DNA of 29,290 bases from Zelonia costaricensis (GCA_030849075.1 JASAOO010003216.1:1-29290); one strand, 5' to 3'; shown: positions 8,132 to 18,772, counted from the stretch's first letter. The notes: a model not told the origin generated them from the letters alone. Numbers and translations: made by a program.

Positions 8132-9823
8132 TCAGAAACCGCAGCGGCGCTTCAGCTCCTTCTTCATCATGCGGGACTCCGTGTTGTCGCCAGTCGTCAG
8201 GATGGACGAGTTCTCGACGGCCCGGCGGCCGAGGTAGTGGATCGTCTCCCGGACAGGACCGTACGGGACGTACTTGTACACGTTAAAGCCGGCCCGCGCC
8301 AGCGGCACGGTGAGGTTGTCGCGCATACCGAACAGCTGCCCAAACGACACACGCGGCAGGATGTCCGGCAGGTTGATGATGCTCGCGGTGATGATTTCCA
8401 GCGACTTCTTGTTGTGGGTGCCGAAGAAGACCTCATGCTTCTTGGTGGGCTGCGCGGCGAAAGTGTCGAAGATGCGCTTTGCCGCACTGTCGTAGCACTT
8501 GTTTGTCTCCTCGTACGTCGGCCAGATCGGGCTGGTGTAGCCGTACTGCTCCGCCGTCGCACGCTCCTGGACCACGTACGCCCCGCGCACAATCTTGCCG
8601 CCCCAGTGGAAGTTCATGTGGCGCGCCCGGACGAGGTCGTTGTCGATGCGGTCCTCGGCGTAGGTCAGGTAGCACTGGTACGTGTTGTACACCACCGGCA
8701 CCTCCTTGTTGTACGTCCTCTGCAGCGAGGCCACAATGGCGTCGATGGCGAGCTGGTAGAAGGTCTGCTCCGCGTCCACCAGCATGCGCACATTCAGCTC
8801 CCTCGCCATGGAGGCGATGAGGGCGAGGCGGCTGTTGACGCTCTTCCAGAGCTCCTTCTCCTTGGCGCTCATCTGCGGCAGCCCCTCAATGAGCGCCAGC
8901 TCCACCGGCGTCGGCTCGACCGCGATGAGGGCGTTGGTCAGCATCTCCTTGTACTCAAAGTAGTTCACGTTGCCCGTCTTGCGCGGGTCCAGCGTCGCCG
9001 TGATCTCTGCGAACATCTCATCCGACAGCTTGTTGCCAGGGTTGTACTTGACGAAGCCGGCGCGGAGCTGGTCGTACGTGATGAAGAGCTTTTGCTTGCG
9101 GTGCACGCCCATGACGACACGGCACTCTTCCAGCTTCAGCATCTCCTCGCCGGTGAAGTGCTTGCACCAGCTCTGGTGCACCGACATCAGCAGCGCCGAC
9201 ACGCGGGCCAGCAGCTGCGGGTCGCACATCCCGGTCACCTTCACCGCCGTGACACCGGCAGCACCGCGCGGGCTGTACAAGGAGGCGTGCATGATACTCA
9301 TCATGTACAGCTTCATGTTTTCATCGAAGAAGCACTCATCCATGGGGTACTCGACGTTGGGCTTCGTCACGAGACTCGTCATGGAGATGTCCGGCCCGGC
9401 CGCCACGCCGGGCTCGGGCGCGAAACCCTCCGTATCTGCCTCCGCCGCGTAGTCGAGAACAGCGCCGATGTTGTTGCACGACAGCGCGTTCACCGTCTGC
9501 CGCAGCTCCTGGTCGTTCTCGCCGGCGCAGAAGTAGCTGTAGAAGGAGCGCTTGACGAGGATGCTGTAGGTCAGGCGGCTGCCCAGGACCTTTTCCACCT
9601 TCTTCATGATGGGCACAGAGTTGACGGCGAGGTAGCTGACGCTGCACAGGCGCAGCAGCACAAGGGCCTTGATGAGATACCAGGTGGAGCGCTGGCGGTA
9701 CGTAGAGTCGTCGTCGAAGTCCGGCAGCTTGATGGCTTTGGTGGCTGGCGGTGCCGTGGCATGGCGGGCCGCGCCGACGGCGAGGGCGACGAAGGCCGGA
9801 GGTGACGGAAGGAAGCGGCGCAT
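8132..9823 (-). CDS. PRODH: proline dehydrogenase, mitochondrial (FAD-dependent)
   Basis: A 563-aa enzyme that oxidises L-proline to delta-1-pyrroline-5-carboxylate, passing electrons through FAD to the respiratory chain at the inner mitochondrial membrane. Proline is an important carbon source for insect-stage trypanosomatids. Conserved blocks: VDAEQTFYQ at 349-357, KIVRGAYVVQE at 410-420, VFFGTHN at 465-471, FGQLFGMRDN at 494-503 and YKYVPYGPVRETIHYLGRRA ending near 535, matching the eukaryotic C-terminal substrate and FAD site. The N-terminus (MRRF, then Arg- and Ala-containing, no acids for about 30 residues) fits a mitochondrial presequence. A 12-residue EF-hand-like loop begins at D279 and ends at E290. 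The ATG (complement of 9821-9823) is the only ATG that fits; the open frame reaches 9871 only through a GTG codon. Stop is TGA. Confidence 0.97.
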   Translation of the reverse strand: MRRFLPSPPAFVALAVGAARHATAPPATKAIKLPDFDDDSTYRQRSTWYLIKALVLLRLCSVSYLAVNSVPIMKKVEKVLGSRLTYSILVKRSFYSYFCAGENDQELRQTVNALSCNNIGAVLDYAAEADTEGFAPEPGVAAGPDISMTSLVTKPNVEYPMDECFFDENMKLYMMSIMHASLYSPRGAAGVTAVKVTGMCDPQLLARVSALLMSVHQSWCKHFTGEEMLKLEECRVVMGVHRKQKLFITYDQLRAGFVKYNPGNKLSDEMFAEITATLDPRKTGNVNYFEYKEMLTNALIAVEPTPVELALIEGLPQMSAKEKELWKSVNSRLALIASMARELNVRMLVDAEQTFYQLAIDAIVASLQRTYNKEVPVVYNTYQCYLTYAEDRIDNDLVRARHMNFHWGGKIVRGAYVVQERATAEQYGYTSPIWPTYEETNKCYDSAAKRIFDTFAAQPTKKHEVFFGTHNKKSLEIITASIINLPDILPRVSFGQLFGMRDNLTVPLARAGFNVYKYVPYGPVRETIHYLGRRAVENSSILTTGDNTESRMMKKELKRRCGF

Positions 9824-10999
9824 GGTGGAGGTGAGTGCGGGGTGTGGGGACGCAGGGGAGACGAAGCGCACCGCACTCGAAGAACAGAATTACACGAAGA
9901 CAAAAACGGACACACAGGGAAGCCAAGAGGAGTAGGGAGGAGGTAAGCGACGATGTACTACGGGCTAGAGGGGAAGTGAAGAAGACGGGAAAGGGGGGAG
10001 GGGGATTGAGGAGGGAGGAGGGAGGAGGGAGGGAAGGAGGGTACAGCAGGCGCGATGGGACGGGCAGCACTCACGCACGCATCAAGGACCGACCTAATCT
10101 ACAGACACACACACACACATAGACTCACAGTCGTAGCTGCCGGAGAGGACGGCAAGAGGCAAAGCGAAAACCACGAAAGCAAACAGACACACGGAGGCAC
10201 ACACACGCACTCAGAAACGAAACCAAGGGGACACTGGAGTGAGGAGCGAAGAAAAAACAAAAGGAGATGAGGCCACGGAGAGTCGAGTGATGCCGGCACC
10301 GGTCGATGAATATTTGTGTGGGGGTGCGGGTGTTGGTGAGTACGTGTGTAGCGGGGAGAACGCTCAGGGCAACTGCCTTGCGGGAACGAAGCCGGGCTCT
10401 GTATGAGGGCAAAGACGAAGAGCTAATGGTGAGAGAGCGAGAGACGGAAGCGAGAAGACGGGTGGGGTGGGGTGGGGGTCAGCGAGACGGCGATCTGGGA
10501 GATGGGAGACCCAATCGGTTTTGTGCGGGTGTGAGTGCGCGCGTGCGGGGTGATGGCGAAAGCAGAGGGGGAGAGATGCTGGTAGCATGTGTCGGTCACC
10601 GGTGGCAAGAGCAACTCAACGCGATAGAAATGTGATAATGTGTAGCTTTGCTGCGCTCGTCACCCTCCTTCGTGCGTGCAAGCTGCACCGGAATGGGTGG
10701 CCCGCCACAGACACGGTCTCCCGCGTGGCGGCCTAAGGACGACACACACGCACACACATCTATCGCATTTCCTTGTTTTCTTTGTTTGCGCCTGCGTGCG
10801 GAGAAGCGGGAGGGGAGTCCGGCCATGAGCTGAACACACACTGCGAGAGATGTAAGATGCCTACACGCACCCCCCCACACACACAAACGCGCACACGCAG
10901 GTAAGTGCGCGCTACACATGGAGGGCTGTCACTGCCATATGGCGGGTGCACCGGGAAGTGCGTGTGTCGGCTGCGCGAGGACGGCGGTTTCTGCGTGCG
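9824..10999. other. intergenic region, proline dehydrogenase to U-box protein
   Basis: No gene is seen. The left part is the CT-rich (sense strand) leader and splice region of proline dehydrogenase; the rest should be the 3' UTR of the U-box protein gene. Short CA arrays occur at about 10103-10120 and 10740-10757. Confidence 0.7.
9875..9876 (-). promoter_or_regulatory. candidate spliced-leader acceptor AG for proline dehydrogenase
   Basis: Follows 81 nt without AG (complement of 9877-9957) ending in a T-rich tract. The predicted 5' UTR is 51 nt without an upstream ATG. Alternatives are AG at 9958-9959 and at 9965-9966; the latter follows a very strong CT tract (complement of about 9970-10045). 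Confidence 0.45.
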
Positions 11000-13150
11000 T
11001 CACAGCACGAAGTTGTCGCGCACCTTGTGCAGCTCCTCCTTCAGTGCCGTGTCCACCACCAAGTCAGCGCGCGTCATGGGCACCCCCGTCACGGGGCACA
11101 CCGAGTAGCGCTGCAGGTAGTCGAGCACGACGTCCTCGTCGAAATGGTAGCCGGAGGCGGAGAGCACCGGCGTGCCGCGTATCATGGCGTGCGAGAGCGC
11201 GCAGAGGTACCGCAGCGGCACCGACGGGGGCGGTGCGCCGCGGCGCCATGGTGTCAGGTCTGCCGGCACGCCAACCGCCGTCGAGGTGTCCACGCCACCG
11301 CCAACAGCGCCGTCGTCGTCCACGTCGCTGGTCGAGGCGGACGAGCCGCGCGACGACGCAGAGCTCGAGGAATCGCCAGCCACGTCGAGGGCTGCCAGCT
11401 GCGCCTCTGCCGCGGCGCGGTCCGCCTCGGCGGGGGCGGCGGTGCTCTGCACGAGGAGGCGGAAGCGCTGCTGCATCCGCGCACGGCGACCGCGACCACG
11501 ACGACCGCGGTGGCGACGCCGCTGTCGGCTGCGGCCGCGTGACTGTGGGCCTCTGCCATCGCTGCGCCCCCTTGCCTGCCGACCCCTACCACCACCGCCA
11601 CCGCCACCGCCGCCGCGCCCGTGGCTGCCGCTGCGCCGCCGTCCTCCACCGCCAGTGTCTTGTGCGTCACGCTGCGCGGCGAGCACCGGTGCGCTGCGAC
11701 CGTCCAGGCGAAAGACGCGTCGCAGTGGCTCGTAGGCGGGGCTGGTGATGTCCACCGCGCGGCTGCGGCTCTTCGGGTTGCACAGGCTCGACGCCACGTA
11801 GTGCCGGCCCGCCTCGTCGAGAAGGCCTTCCCAGCCGGCCAGCACCGACGGCGCCGCCGCTGGGACACGCGCGTTGACGACGAGGCGGACGAGCTGCGCG
11901 ATGAGTTCGGCGAGTGGACGAGTATCTCGTGTGCCGCCGTCTAGTGCGGTCGAGGCGACTGCCGGTGCGGTGGCGTCGCTGCAGCACAAGCGCACGCACT
12001 CCACGAGTGCGCCGCCGCCCTGCCCGGCCCAGAAGACAGCGGCCTCACCCAAATGGCACGACAGCGTCGCCGCGACAGAGGCCGTCTGCACGAGCAGCGC
12101 TAACACCGCCGTCCCCGCCGTACTCACATGTGCAGGGGTCGAGAGGGTGCGTGTGAGCTGCGCAAGGAGCGGCAGCGCGACGCGGCTGAGAAAGCCAGCC
12201 CGACACACCGCCCGGCGCAGGACGACGGCGAATTGATCTGTGTGTGTCAGCAGCGTGTGGAGGAGCAGCAGGTGCAGCCGCAGCAGCGACATCGGCGACG
12301 CCGCGCCGTCCGACGCTGTCGCCGGGGCCGCACAGCGCGCTATAACCCCTGGCAAGTACGCGCACACATCGTTGAACAAGTTACATGCCACGAGGCTGGT
12401 GATGAGCTGCCCGAGGTGGTGGCGGTAGGGTCCAGCGAGGGTTGCCATCGGCACTGTCTCCAAGGACGGCGGGAGCGCCTTCTTCGCGTTGCTGCTGATG
12501 TGGAGCCGCACGTGCAGGTCCTCATACGTGGTCCAGAACGTCAGTTCGCGGAGAAGCTCAACGAGGTGGGTGATGAGGGCGAGCTGCGCGGCCCCGCTGG
12601 CGAGGGCGGCGACGCCAGGGACGGTGCCGCCGACGCTGCTGTACGCACACGCAAGCACCTGCACCGTCGCTTCCAAGTCTGCGCTGAGGAACTCGACGAG
12701 GTCAACGACGCGCAGGCGCCCCTCAGTGGCGGACACCAGCACGAGCACGACCTGCGCCACGAACTGCAGCTCGTCAGAGGCGGGGCTGGGAAAAGTGCCA
12801 GCGATCCCGCTGCCGTCGCCGCCGGTGGCACGTGAGGATGCGAGGGCTGCAAGACTCGGTGCCACGAGCGCCTCCAGTTGCGCGTGGCTCGCTTCTACCA
12901 CAGCGAAGACCGTCTCACGATGCGCCGGCGCGTTGCAGAGAAGAAAGCACAATCGAACGCAGAGCGCGGCGTCGTGCCGCGTGGTGCAAGTGGCCAAGGT
13001 CGCGCTCAGCTTACGAAAGAGGAGGTGTGTGGGCGGCATCACCGCGCTCGGGGCGGTGGTGGCAAAGATGCCGAGAAGCGCCTGCAGCTGCGCCGCCGTG
13101 AGCACCTCGCCTGCGCTGCTCTGCACGATGCTGTCGACCACGGCGTCCAT
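11000..13150 (-). CDS. hypothetical protein with C-terminal U-box-like domain and Arg/Gly-rich linker
   Basis: A 716-aa protein I do not recognise by name. Residues 1 to about 455 are Ala/Leu/Val-rich and look like stacked helices, possibly an ARM/HEAT-like fold. Residues about 498-558 form a low-complexity Gly/Arg/Ser linker with a run of nine Gly and many RGR/GRG motifs, followed by an acidic, Ser-rich segment near 592-614. The last 68 residues (649-716) fit a U-box: hydrophobic start LCALSH, GTPVLSASG, YHFDEDVVLDYL, CPVTG at 685-689, and an LVVDTALKEEL helix. U-box proteins are ubiquitin E3 or E4 ligases, so a role in ubiquitin transfer is inferred. The domain order (helical body, C-terminal U-box) recalls Ufd2/UBE4 only loosely, and the protein is shorter. 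ATG is the complement of 13148-13150; the frame continues two codons upstream only to a GTG. Stop is TGA. Confidence 0.85.
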   Translation of the reverse strand: MDAVVDSIVQSSAGEVLTAAQLQALLGIFATTAPSAVMPPTHLLFRKLSATLATCTTRHDAALCVRLCFLLCNAPAHRETVFAVVEASHAQLEALVAPSLAALASSRATGGDGSGIAGTFPSPASDELQFVAQVVLVLVSATEGRLRVVDLVEFLSADLEATVQVLACAYSSVGGTVPGVAALASGAAQLALITHLVELLRELTFWTTYEDLHVRLHISSNAKKALPPSLETVPMATLAGPYRHHLGQLITSLVACNLFNDVCAYLPGVIARCAAPATASDGAASPMSLLRLHLLLLHTLLTHTDQFAVVLRRAVCRAGFLSRVALPLLAQLTRTLSTPAHVSTAGTAVLALLVQTASVAATLSCHLGEAAVFWAGQGGGALVECVRLCCSDATAPAVASTALDGGTRDTRPLAELIAQLVRLVVNARVPAAAPSVLAGWEGLLDEAGRHYVASSLCNPKSRSRAVDITSPAYEPLRRVFRLDGRSAPVLAAQRDAQDTGGGGRRRSGSHGRGGGGGGGGGRGRQARGRSDGRGPQSRGRSRQRRRHRGRRGRGRRARMQQRFRLLVQSTAAPAEADRAAAEAQLAALDVAGDSSSSASSRGSSASTSDVDDDGAVGGGVDTSTAVGVPADLTPWRRGAPPPSVPLRYLCALSHAMIRGTPVLSASGYHFDEDVVLDYLQRYSVCPVTGVPMTRADLVVDTALKEELHKVRDNFVL

Positions 13151-13227
13151 GATCACGGCTGCTGCGTCGTTTCGAAGGGAAGGTTGAGTCGGCGAAACGC
13201 ACGAGGGTGATCGCAGCGTGCGCCCCG

Positions 13228-13229
13228 CT
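13228..13229 (-). promoter_or_regulatory. candidate spliced-leader acceptor AG for the U-box protein
   Basis: First AG after a sense-strand T12 tract (complement of 13262-13273) with TTCTTC flank. It gives a 5' UTR of about 77 nt with no upstream ATG. AGs at 13162-13163 and 13159-13160 are alternatives. Confidence 0.5.
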
Positions 13230-14430
13230 TAGGGCGTGAATCGCGACAGATTGTGCAGAAGAAAAAAAAAAAAGCGCCTGAGACGCCGAGTCGGGTGTGT
13301 GATCTGAGGGTGGTGGAGGAGATGATACACACGTAGTACGAAGCAATAGAGACGTTCAAGTGCTTCACTTCCGCAGGAGGCTCGCGCGTCTGACGTGGTG
13401 CTTCGTCGTTGAAACCCGGCGTGCAGCGAGTGGGCCCCGGTCTGCAAGACAGCGCGGAGTGTAGATGTGCGGGCGACCAAGGCGACTACGCATGTGGGCC
13501 TCGGGCTGCGCGGGGCGCGTCGGGCGATTCGTGTGAAGAGCTCAGCTCTCACAGTGGGCCGACTTTGACCACTTTCACTGGTTTTGACCAAAAGGGAAAC
13601 CACAGCTGCTGAGAGTCTCTGCATTTTGTTTTCTCGCACTCTCCCCCAGTGGCTGCGGTGAGATCGCGTCATGACGGCCTCCACCCAACTTAACACACAA
13701 ACACACACACGAGGGGGGCAGACATACAGACAAAGGCACACAGGGGCGGTGAGGCATCACAGCAGGCGCGCCGCTGCACCCAAAAGCAGAAAAAAAAACA
13801 CAAGAAGGTGGAGAGAGAGATATGGACGCAACGGGAAGGCAAGGACGAGGAAAGAGCGATGAAGAAGACCACACAGAGAGAAAGAAAAAGCCAAATGCGA
13901 CCGGTGACATGCACGACAGGGGAGTCGGAGAAAATGAGTAGGCGAATGAGCACGCCGAGCACACACACACAGACACACACATAGACTGACAGTCAGACGT
14001 ACATGGGCGTACGTAAAGCGAGGTGTGACGCAAGCAACGCCCAAACGCGCACAGACACGGGCGTGTGCTGCGCGTTTGGGCCTTCTTAGCACAAGGCAAA
14101 AAGAAGAAAAAAAAGGATGGTGGCCAGGACGGCGGAGGGTAAGCGAGAGGAGCACGGGGGTGGGGTGGGGTGGGCGAGGGGAAGGTTCGTGTGCGCCTTG
14201 GCAGGTGAACAGAGCAAGAGAAAAACGAACGTGAGGGCGCAAGACCACCCTCGTTTTTTCCTTTGTCTGCCGTAGAGGAATGGAAGACGCACACGTGTAT
14301 CGAAGCACGCGAATGGGTGGGATGGGACCTTGAAGAGGCGGCTTGGAGGAGGAGAGAGAGAGGTAAAAGAGGTCATACGAAGGGGAGAACACAACAAAAA
14401 AACAAGGTGGAGAATGGGGAGGCGGGACGT

Positions 14431-14460
14431 AGCACACGCACACGCACACGCACACGCACG
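14431..14460. repeat. (CACACG)n hexamer repeat
   Basis: About four and a half near-perfect hexamer units on the plus strand, in the presumed 3' UTR of the Pro/Tyr-rich gene. Confidence 0.9.
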
Positions 14461-14531
14461 AGGAGATGCTGTTGACATGACAAGCACAACGGCCGCCCTG
14501 TAAAGGTCATCGACTAAAGGGAGAAAAAAGA

Positions 14532-14558
<27 letters not shown>
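14532..14558. repeat. (CA)n microsatellite
   Basis: Thirteen CA units on the plus strand. Confidence 0.9.
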
Positions 14559-14562
<4 letters not shown>

Positions 14563-14782
14563 GCACCACAACGCCACGGCAACGCAAACTAGGATAGTTA
14601 GAAGCGGCGAGGAGAGGGGAGGGCGCTCGTGCAAGGCTGGAGATTACGAGCTGGGCCTTTCCGCGCTTTGTGTTCCTTCGTACCTCGCAGCTCTCCTCTC
14701 TTTCTCTCTAGCACCTGCGGAGGTTGGGAGAGACTCACACCTGTCAGCACGACCCCCTGTGCCGCCAGCCCGGCTGCCGACC

Positions 14783-15370
<588 letters not shown>

Positions 15371-15481
15371 TCACCGGAGAATGAAGGGCGATAAAGACAC
15401 GAGAACAGAGCGCGGAGCGGAAAGGTAAGGAGGGGGGAGGGTGGTTGAGCAAAATGGGCGCTGAGCGAGTCACGGCACGGC

Positions 15482-15484
<3 letters not shown>

Positions 15485-15514
<30 letters not shown>
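15485..15514. repeat. (TG)n microsatellite
   Basis: Fifteen TG units on the plus strand (CA in the transcript), the opposite orientation to most CA arrays here. Confidence 0.9.
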
Positions 15515-15516
<2 letters not shown>

Positions 15517-16013
15517 GCCGCAGAGGAGAATGCAACCGCGGACGGACGAGTGTGTGTGTGGGTGGATTGATGCAGCGAAAAGGAAGCAGAGAGATAGTTA
15601 GGTGGCGTAGGGCGCCCGCAGCATGCAAGGTCGAAGACGAAAGGGGACACGGTAGCGAAAGAGGCAAGGCGGCTGCGCGCCAGCCAAGAAGAAGACCGGT
15701 GCCACACCGATGCGCCGCGGCTCTCTCTCCTTCAGCTACACCACAGTTCATTCCACGTTGGCTCCCGCGCTTCAGGAGCTGCGGCATCAACGGATGTCTG
15801 CCTCACACCCCGACTCATCTCGCAACGCGTGTAACCCGCCTGCGTCTTTGCGCTGTGGTGCGACGTGTGTGTGCGAGGGGGTGGAAGGGGAAGACGGGAG
15901 ACGAAGCGCAGTGCACTCGTCGTCGCCGCTTCTTGTTTCAGATATGCTGAGTACGAGTTGAGAGCCGCGACGTACAGCGTCGCTGATGTGCACACAATTC
16001 GGACATCCACGCA

Positions 16014-16014
16014 A

Positions 16015-16047
<33 letters not shown>
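16014..16047. repeat. (CA)n microsatellite
   Basis: A CA array with one CAAA interruption on the plus strand. Confidence 0.9.
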
Positions 16048-16366
16048 GGAAAAAAAAAGGAGGTGGGGCACGTTTGCGTACGACTGGCTCACATACGTCT
16101 GCCGGTGTCAGCGCGCATGTGGGCAAGCAAGGAGAAGGGGGAGGGAAGCCAAAACCGCGATGAAAAAGCGAAAATCGCCATCGCACAGAGGAGTGGAGGG
16201 CGGGAACAACAAACGTGAGAAAAGAAAAGGGCAAAACACTGGGGGCAGCGGAAGAGACCACGGCACGGTAAGAGAAAGAACAACTAACAAGTAGAGCAAC
16301 ATCAACAACATCCAGGACGGCCATAGCACGCGTAGAGCCACACAAAAGGAAGCGGAGGCAGGCGGG

Positions 16367-16368
<2 letters not shown>

Positions 16369-16407
<39 letters not shown>
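16369..16407. repeat. (CA)n microsatellite, longest in the window
   Basis: An uninterrupted run of about 19 CA units on the plus strand, likely length-polymorphic. Confidence 0.92.
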
Positions 16408-16408
<1 letters not shown>

Positions 16409-17122
16409 AAGGCACTCCCATACTCTCACCAGGCACGACGAGAGAGGCGCAGCCACGAAGCGAGGAAAACGCGTAACACCGAGAGACCCGCAAGGCACCT
16501 GGGCAAACAACAACAAAAAAAAGAACAGGAGAGCCACGCGCGACGCAGAAGCAAAAAGCAAAAGAAAAACGCGGGACGCGAACATTATATGGATGTAAAC
16601 ATGTGCATGTATTTTTTTCTTTTGCTTCTCGACCGTTTCCTTCTCCTTATCCTCCACTTTGTACGGACTCCTGCCTCGCACTTAGGAACCGCTCGCACCT
16701 CGTCCGCGCGGCTTCCCTGGCAGTGGCGATTGTGCGGTGGAAGAAGGAGCAGGGAGCAGGCGTCAGGGAGCGGGGACAGCGATGGCCGTGAGGGTGACAG
16801 CAAGTCTCGGCAAGGCGGACGACTCGCACGCAGAAAAATAAAAAGGTGGAGGACACACGCAGTCACGGGCACATCTGGGGGAGATTGTCTTGAGCAAATA
16901 AACAAACAACATCAAGGAGGCGCACATACACACCCCGACACAAAAGAAAACGTGCCTTTCCTGTTCACGGACATGGAGCAAGCGAAGGAAAGACGTGCAG
17001 GACTGACACTCATTCGCGTGCACGGAACGAGAAGCTGATGACAGTGCGCGCAGATGTGTGAGCGGGCGTGGAGAAGGGGCACATCACCACCGTGCCAGTA
17101 ACCAAAAGAGCAACCCACGCAC

Positions 17123-17269
17123 TCACACAAAAAAAGAAGAAGTCCGGCTGCAGCGCTGGGAGGGACAGGAGAAAGGCAGCCTTGTGCGGAGTTCCCAATG
17201 ATCCCGAAGAGGGGTAGAGGCGCGTTGTACAGAGAGGAAGAGAGGTACAACTCCCTCCCCCCGCGGCAT
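17123..17269 (-). CDS. possible small open reading frame behind a strong acceptor-like site
   Basis: A 48-codon frame starts with ATG (complement of 17267-17269) only 2 nt after an AG at 17272-17273. That AG ends a 213-nt AG-free, CT-rich stretch (complement of 17274-17486). This is the layout expected of a trans-spliced short mRNA in the middle of the 7.7-kb gap. The predicted peptide begins MPRGEGVVPLFLSVQ and ends in SSFFV; it is basic, without a domain or signal peptide I can name. The frame also stays open upstream of this ATG, and its composition is not clearly protein-like, so it may be chance within a 3' UTR. Confidence 0.2.
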   Translation of the reverse strand: MPRGEGVVPLFLSVQRASTPLRDHWELRTRLPFSCPSQRCSRTSSFFV

Positions 17270-17600
17270 GACTGGGAGGGAGCAGATGATGTGGGGAGGA
17301 GGGAGGGGGTAGGTCGGGAGGGACGAGCAGAGAGGGGACGCGAGACGATGTACCACAAAAGGGCGGCGTAGCAAATACGAGGCAGGAATGGCGCGGAACG
17401 GAAAGCGGGAGAAGGCGCGGAGGGGGGGGGTGATTGAGTTGTGAGGGAGGTTTGGAGTGGGATGTGCGTCATGAATGCGAAGGAAGCTGCAGTCGCCAAG
17501 GCACCAAGAAGTCAATAAGGCTAATCAACATCCGAGAAACTATCATCAACTGCCAATAGAAAGGACAAGACACGCATAACCTAGCGTCTTGGCAAGTTCC

Positions 17601-17614
17601 TTTTTTTTTTTTTT
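17601..17614 (-). other. A14 run on the sense strand
   Basis: A run of 14 T on the plus strand, i.e. A14 in the transcript. Other long A/T runs of this length in the window have the opposite orientation (T in the transcript). It could be the A-tail of a degenerate retroposon, but I cannot recognise an element body next to it. Confidence 0.3.
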
Positions 17615-17644
17615 ACAAAGGTGCTCTATGGCACGACGGCGCGG

Positions 17645-17646
17645 CT
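17645..17646 (-). promoter_or_regulatory. splice-acceptor-like site in the 7.7-kb gap
   Basis: On the sense strand an AG-free stretch of 194 nt (complement of 17647-17840) ends in TTTACTCAG. No protein-like frame follows; an 18-codon ATG frame lies about 90 nt downstream. Confidence 0.3.
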
Positions 17647-18693
17647 GAGTAAAGTAATCATCAAGAGAAAAATGAGAAGACGCACACACACACACACGCA
17701 GGAGTTGAAACGAAAAGAAGAAAACACGGTTAGCGACACACAAGCAGGCAAACAAACACCGCAACAGAGAAAGAAGCAAAAAAAGAAAATATAAAAAGAG
17801 AAGAAGCGACGTAACAACCGAGGCCGTAGGCAATGGGAAACTCCGTAGTAAAGGGGAAAACACGAAAGAGAAGGGAGGGGGAGGGAGGGAGGGAAGGAGG
17901 GAGAAACAAAAGAAGGTGTTGAGAGGCACTCAACAACAACAACAACAAAAAAAGACGACGACGTGTAGCGCCAGCAGGAAAAGAGAAAAAGAAAGAAAGA
18001 GAAAAGTATAGAAGAAGAAGACAGGGAGAGAGAATGGAGGGAGAAGGGTGGGGGGGACCCGAGGTGCACGCCCCGAGGAGTCCATGACACCAACGCTCGT
18101 GATGCGGCCATGCGGCAAACACAGTGGCAGGAAAGCGAAGGGAAGAAATGAGATAAATACGAGCGCGGAGGGGCCTCCACGTCGTCCGTGCACTTTGTGG
18201 TTTGCCATCCACCCACACAGACGCCCGTGGAGCACACAAGAAACAACTACACCAGCAGCAAGGCAAACACGCGAGCTGAGCAGAGACCGTCTGCACGGCC
18301 AAGTTGCGAGGCGTTGTGAGGCTTCCGTTTGTAGAACTGCTCGTCCTCATTTCCCTGTCAAAGGGACCGCACTCGCCTATCCTTGTTTGGCTTCCTGCTG
18401 CGGCGCCGCTGATGCACTGGTCGGACTCCCACTTACGCACACGCACATACGTTCATGCGCATCACACCGGCCGCGCACGGCAACGTGTCTGCGCGATCTT
18501 TTTTTCCTTTTCTTCTTCCCGTGTGGAGTGTACGAGGTTGTGTGTCTTCAAGAGAGAGATAGGCAAAGCACGGGAGAGTGGTCCATCGCAGCAGGGAGGG
18601 GAGGGAAGGGGGGGGGGGGTCGTGCAAATAGAAACGAAGCGTGCAAAATAGAAGAGGAAGTGATGGAGATCAGGGCGGCGGACAACGGTAAAG

Positions 18694-18772
18694 CTAAAAA
18701 CAAAACAAAAAAAAAGCGAAACAAGAGAGAGAACAAGTAGACCGCTGGATATCAGGGGGGGGTGCGCAGACT
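18694..18772 (-). promoter_or_regulatory. pair of splice-acceptor-like sites in the 7.7-kb gap
   Basis: Two sense-strand AGs, at 18771-18772 (after 153 AG-free nt, ending TTGTTTAG) and at 18694-18695 (after a T-rich tract, ending GTTTTTAG), both look like textbook trans-splice acceptors. No credible reading frame follows either of them. Confidence 0.35.

Larger units (their letters stand above)
13151..14782. other. intergenic region, U-box protein to Pro/Tyr-rich protein
   Basis: No gene is seen. It holds the leader of the U-box gene and the 3' UTR of the Pro/Tyr-rich gene, with a (CACACG)n array at 14431-14460 and a (CA)n array at 14532-14558. A plus-strand pyrimidine tract ending in CTAG is present at about 14690-14710. 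Confidence 0.7.

Noticed and set aside
7946..9805. 619-codon plus-strand open frame opposite proline dehydrogenase
   Set aside because: It is the antisense shadow of a GC-rich gene, its translation is Arg/His/Val/Leu low complexity, and it uses no convincing start.
9824..9871. 16-codon N-terminal extension of proline dehydrogenase
   Set aside because: It begins with GTG and precedes a good mitochondrial presequence starting at MRRF.
13151..13156. Start of the U-box protein two codons earlier
   Set aside because: The codon there is GTG, not ATG; nuclear genes here start with ATG.
17520..17660. Possible C/D-box snoRNA (GATGAT motifs on the sense strand)
   Set aside because: The C boxes do not match RTGATGA, and no properly spaced CTGA D box or terminal stem was found.
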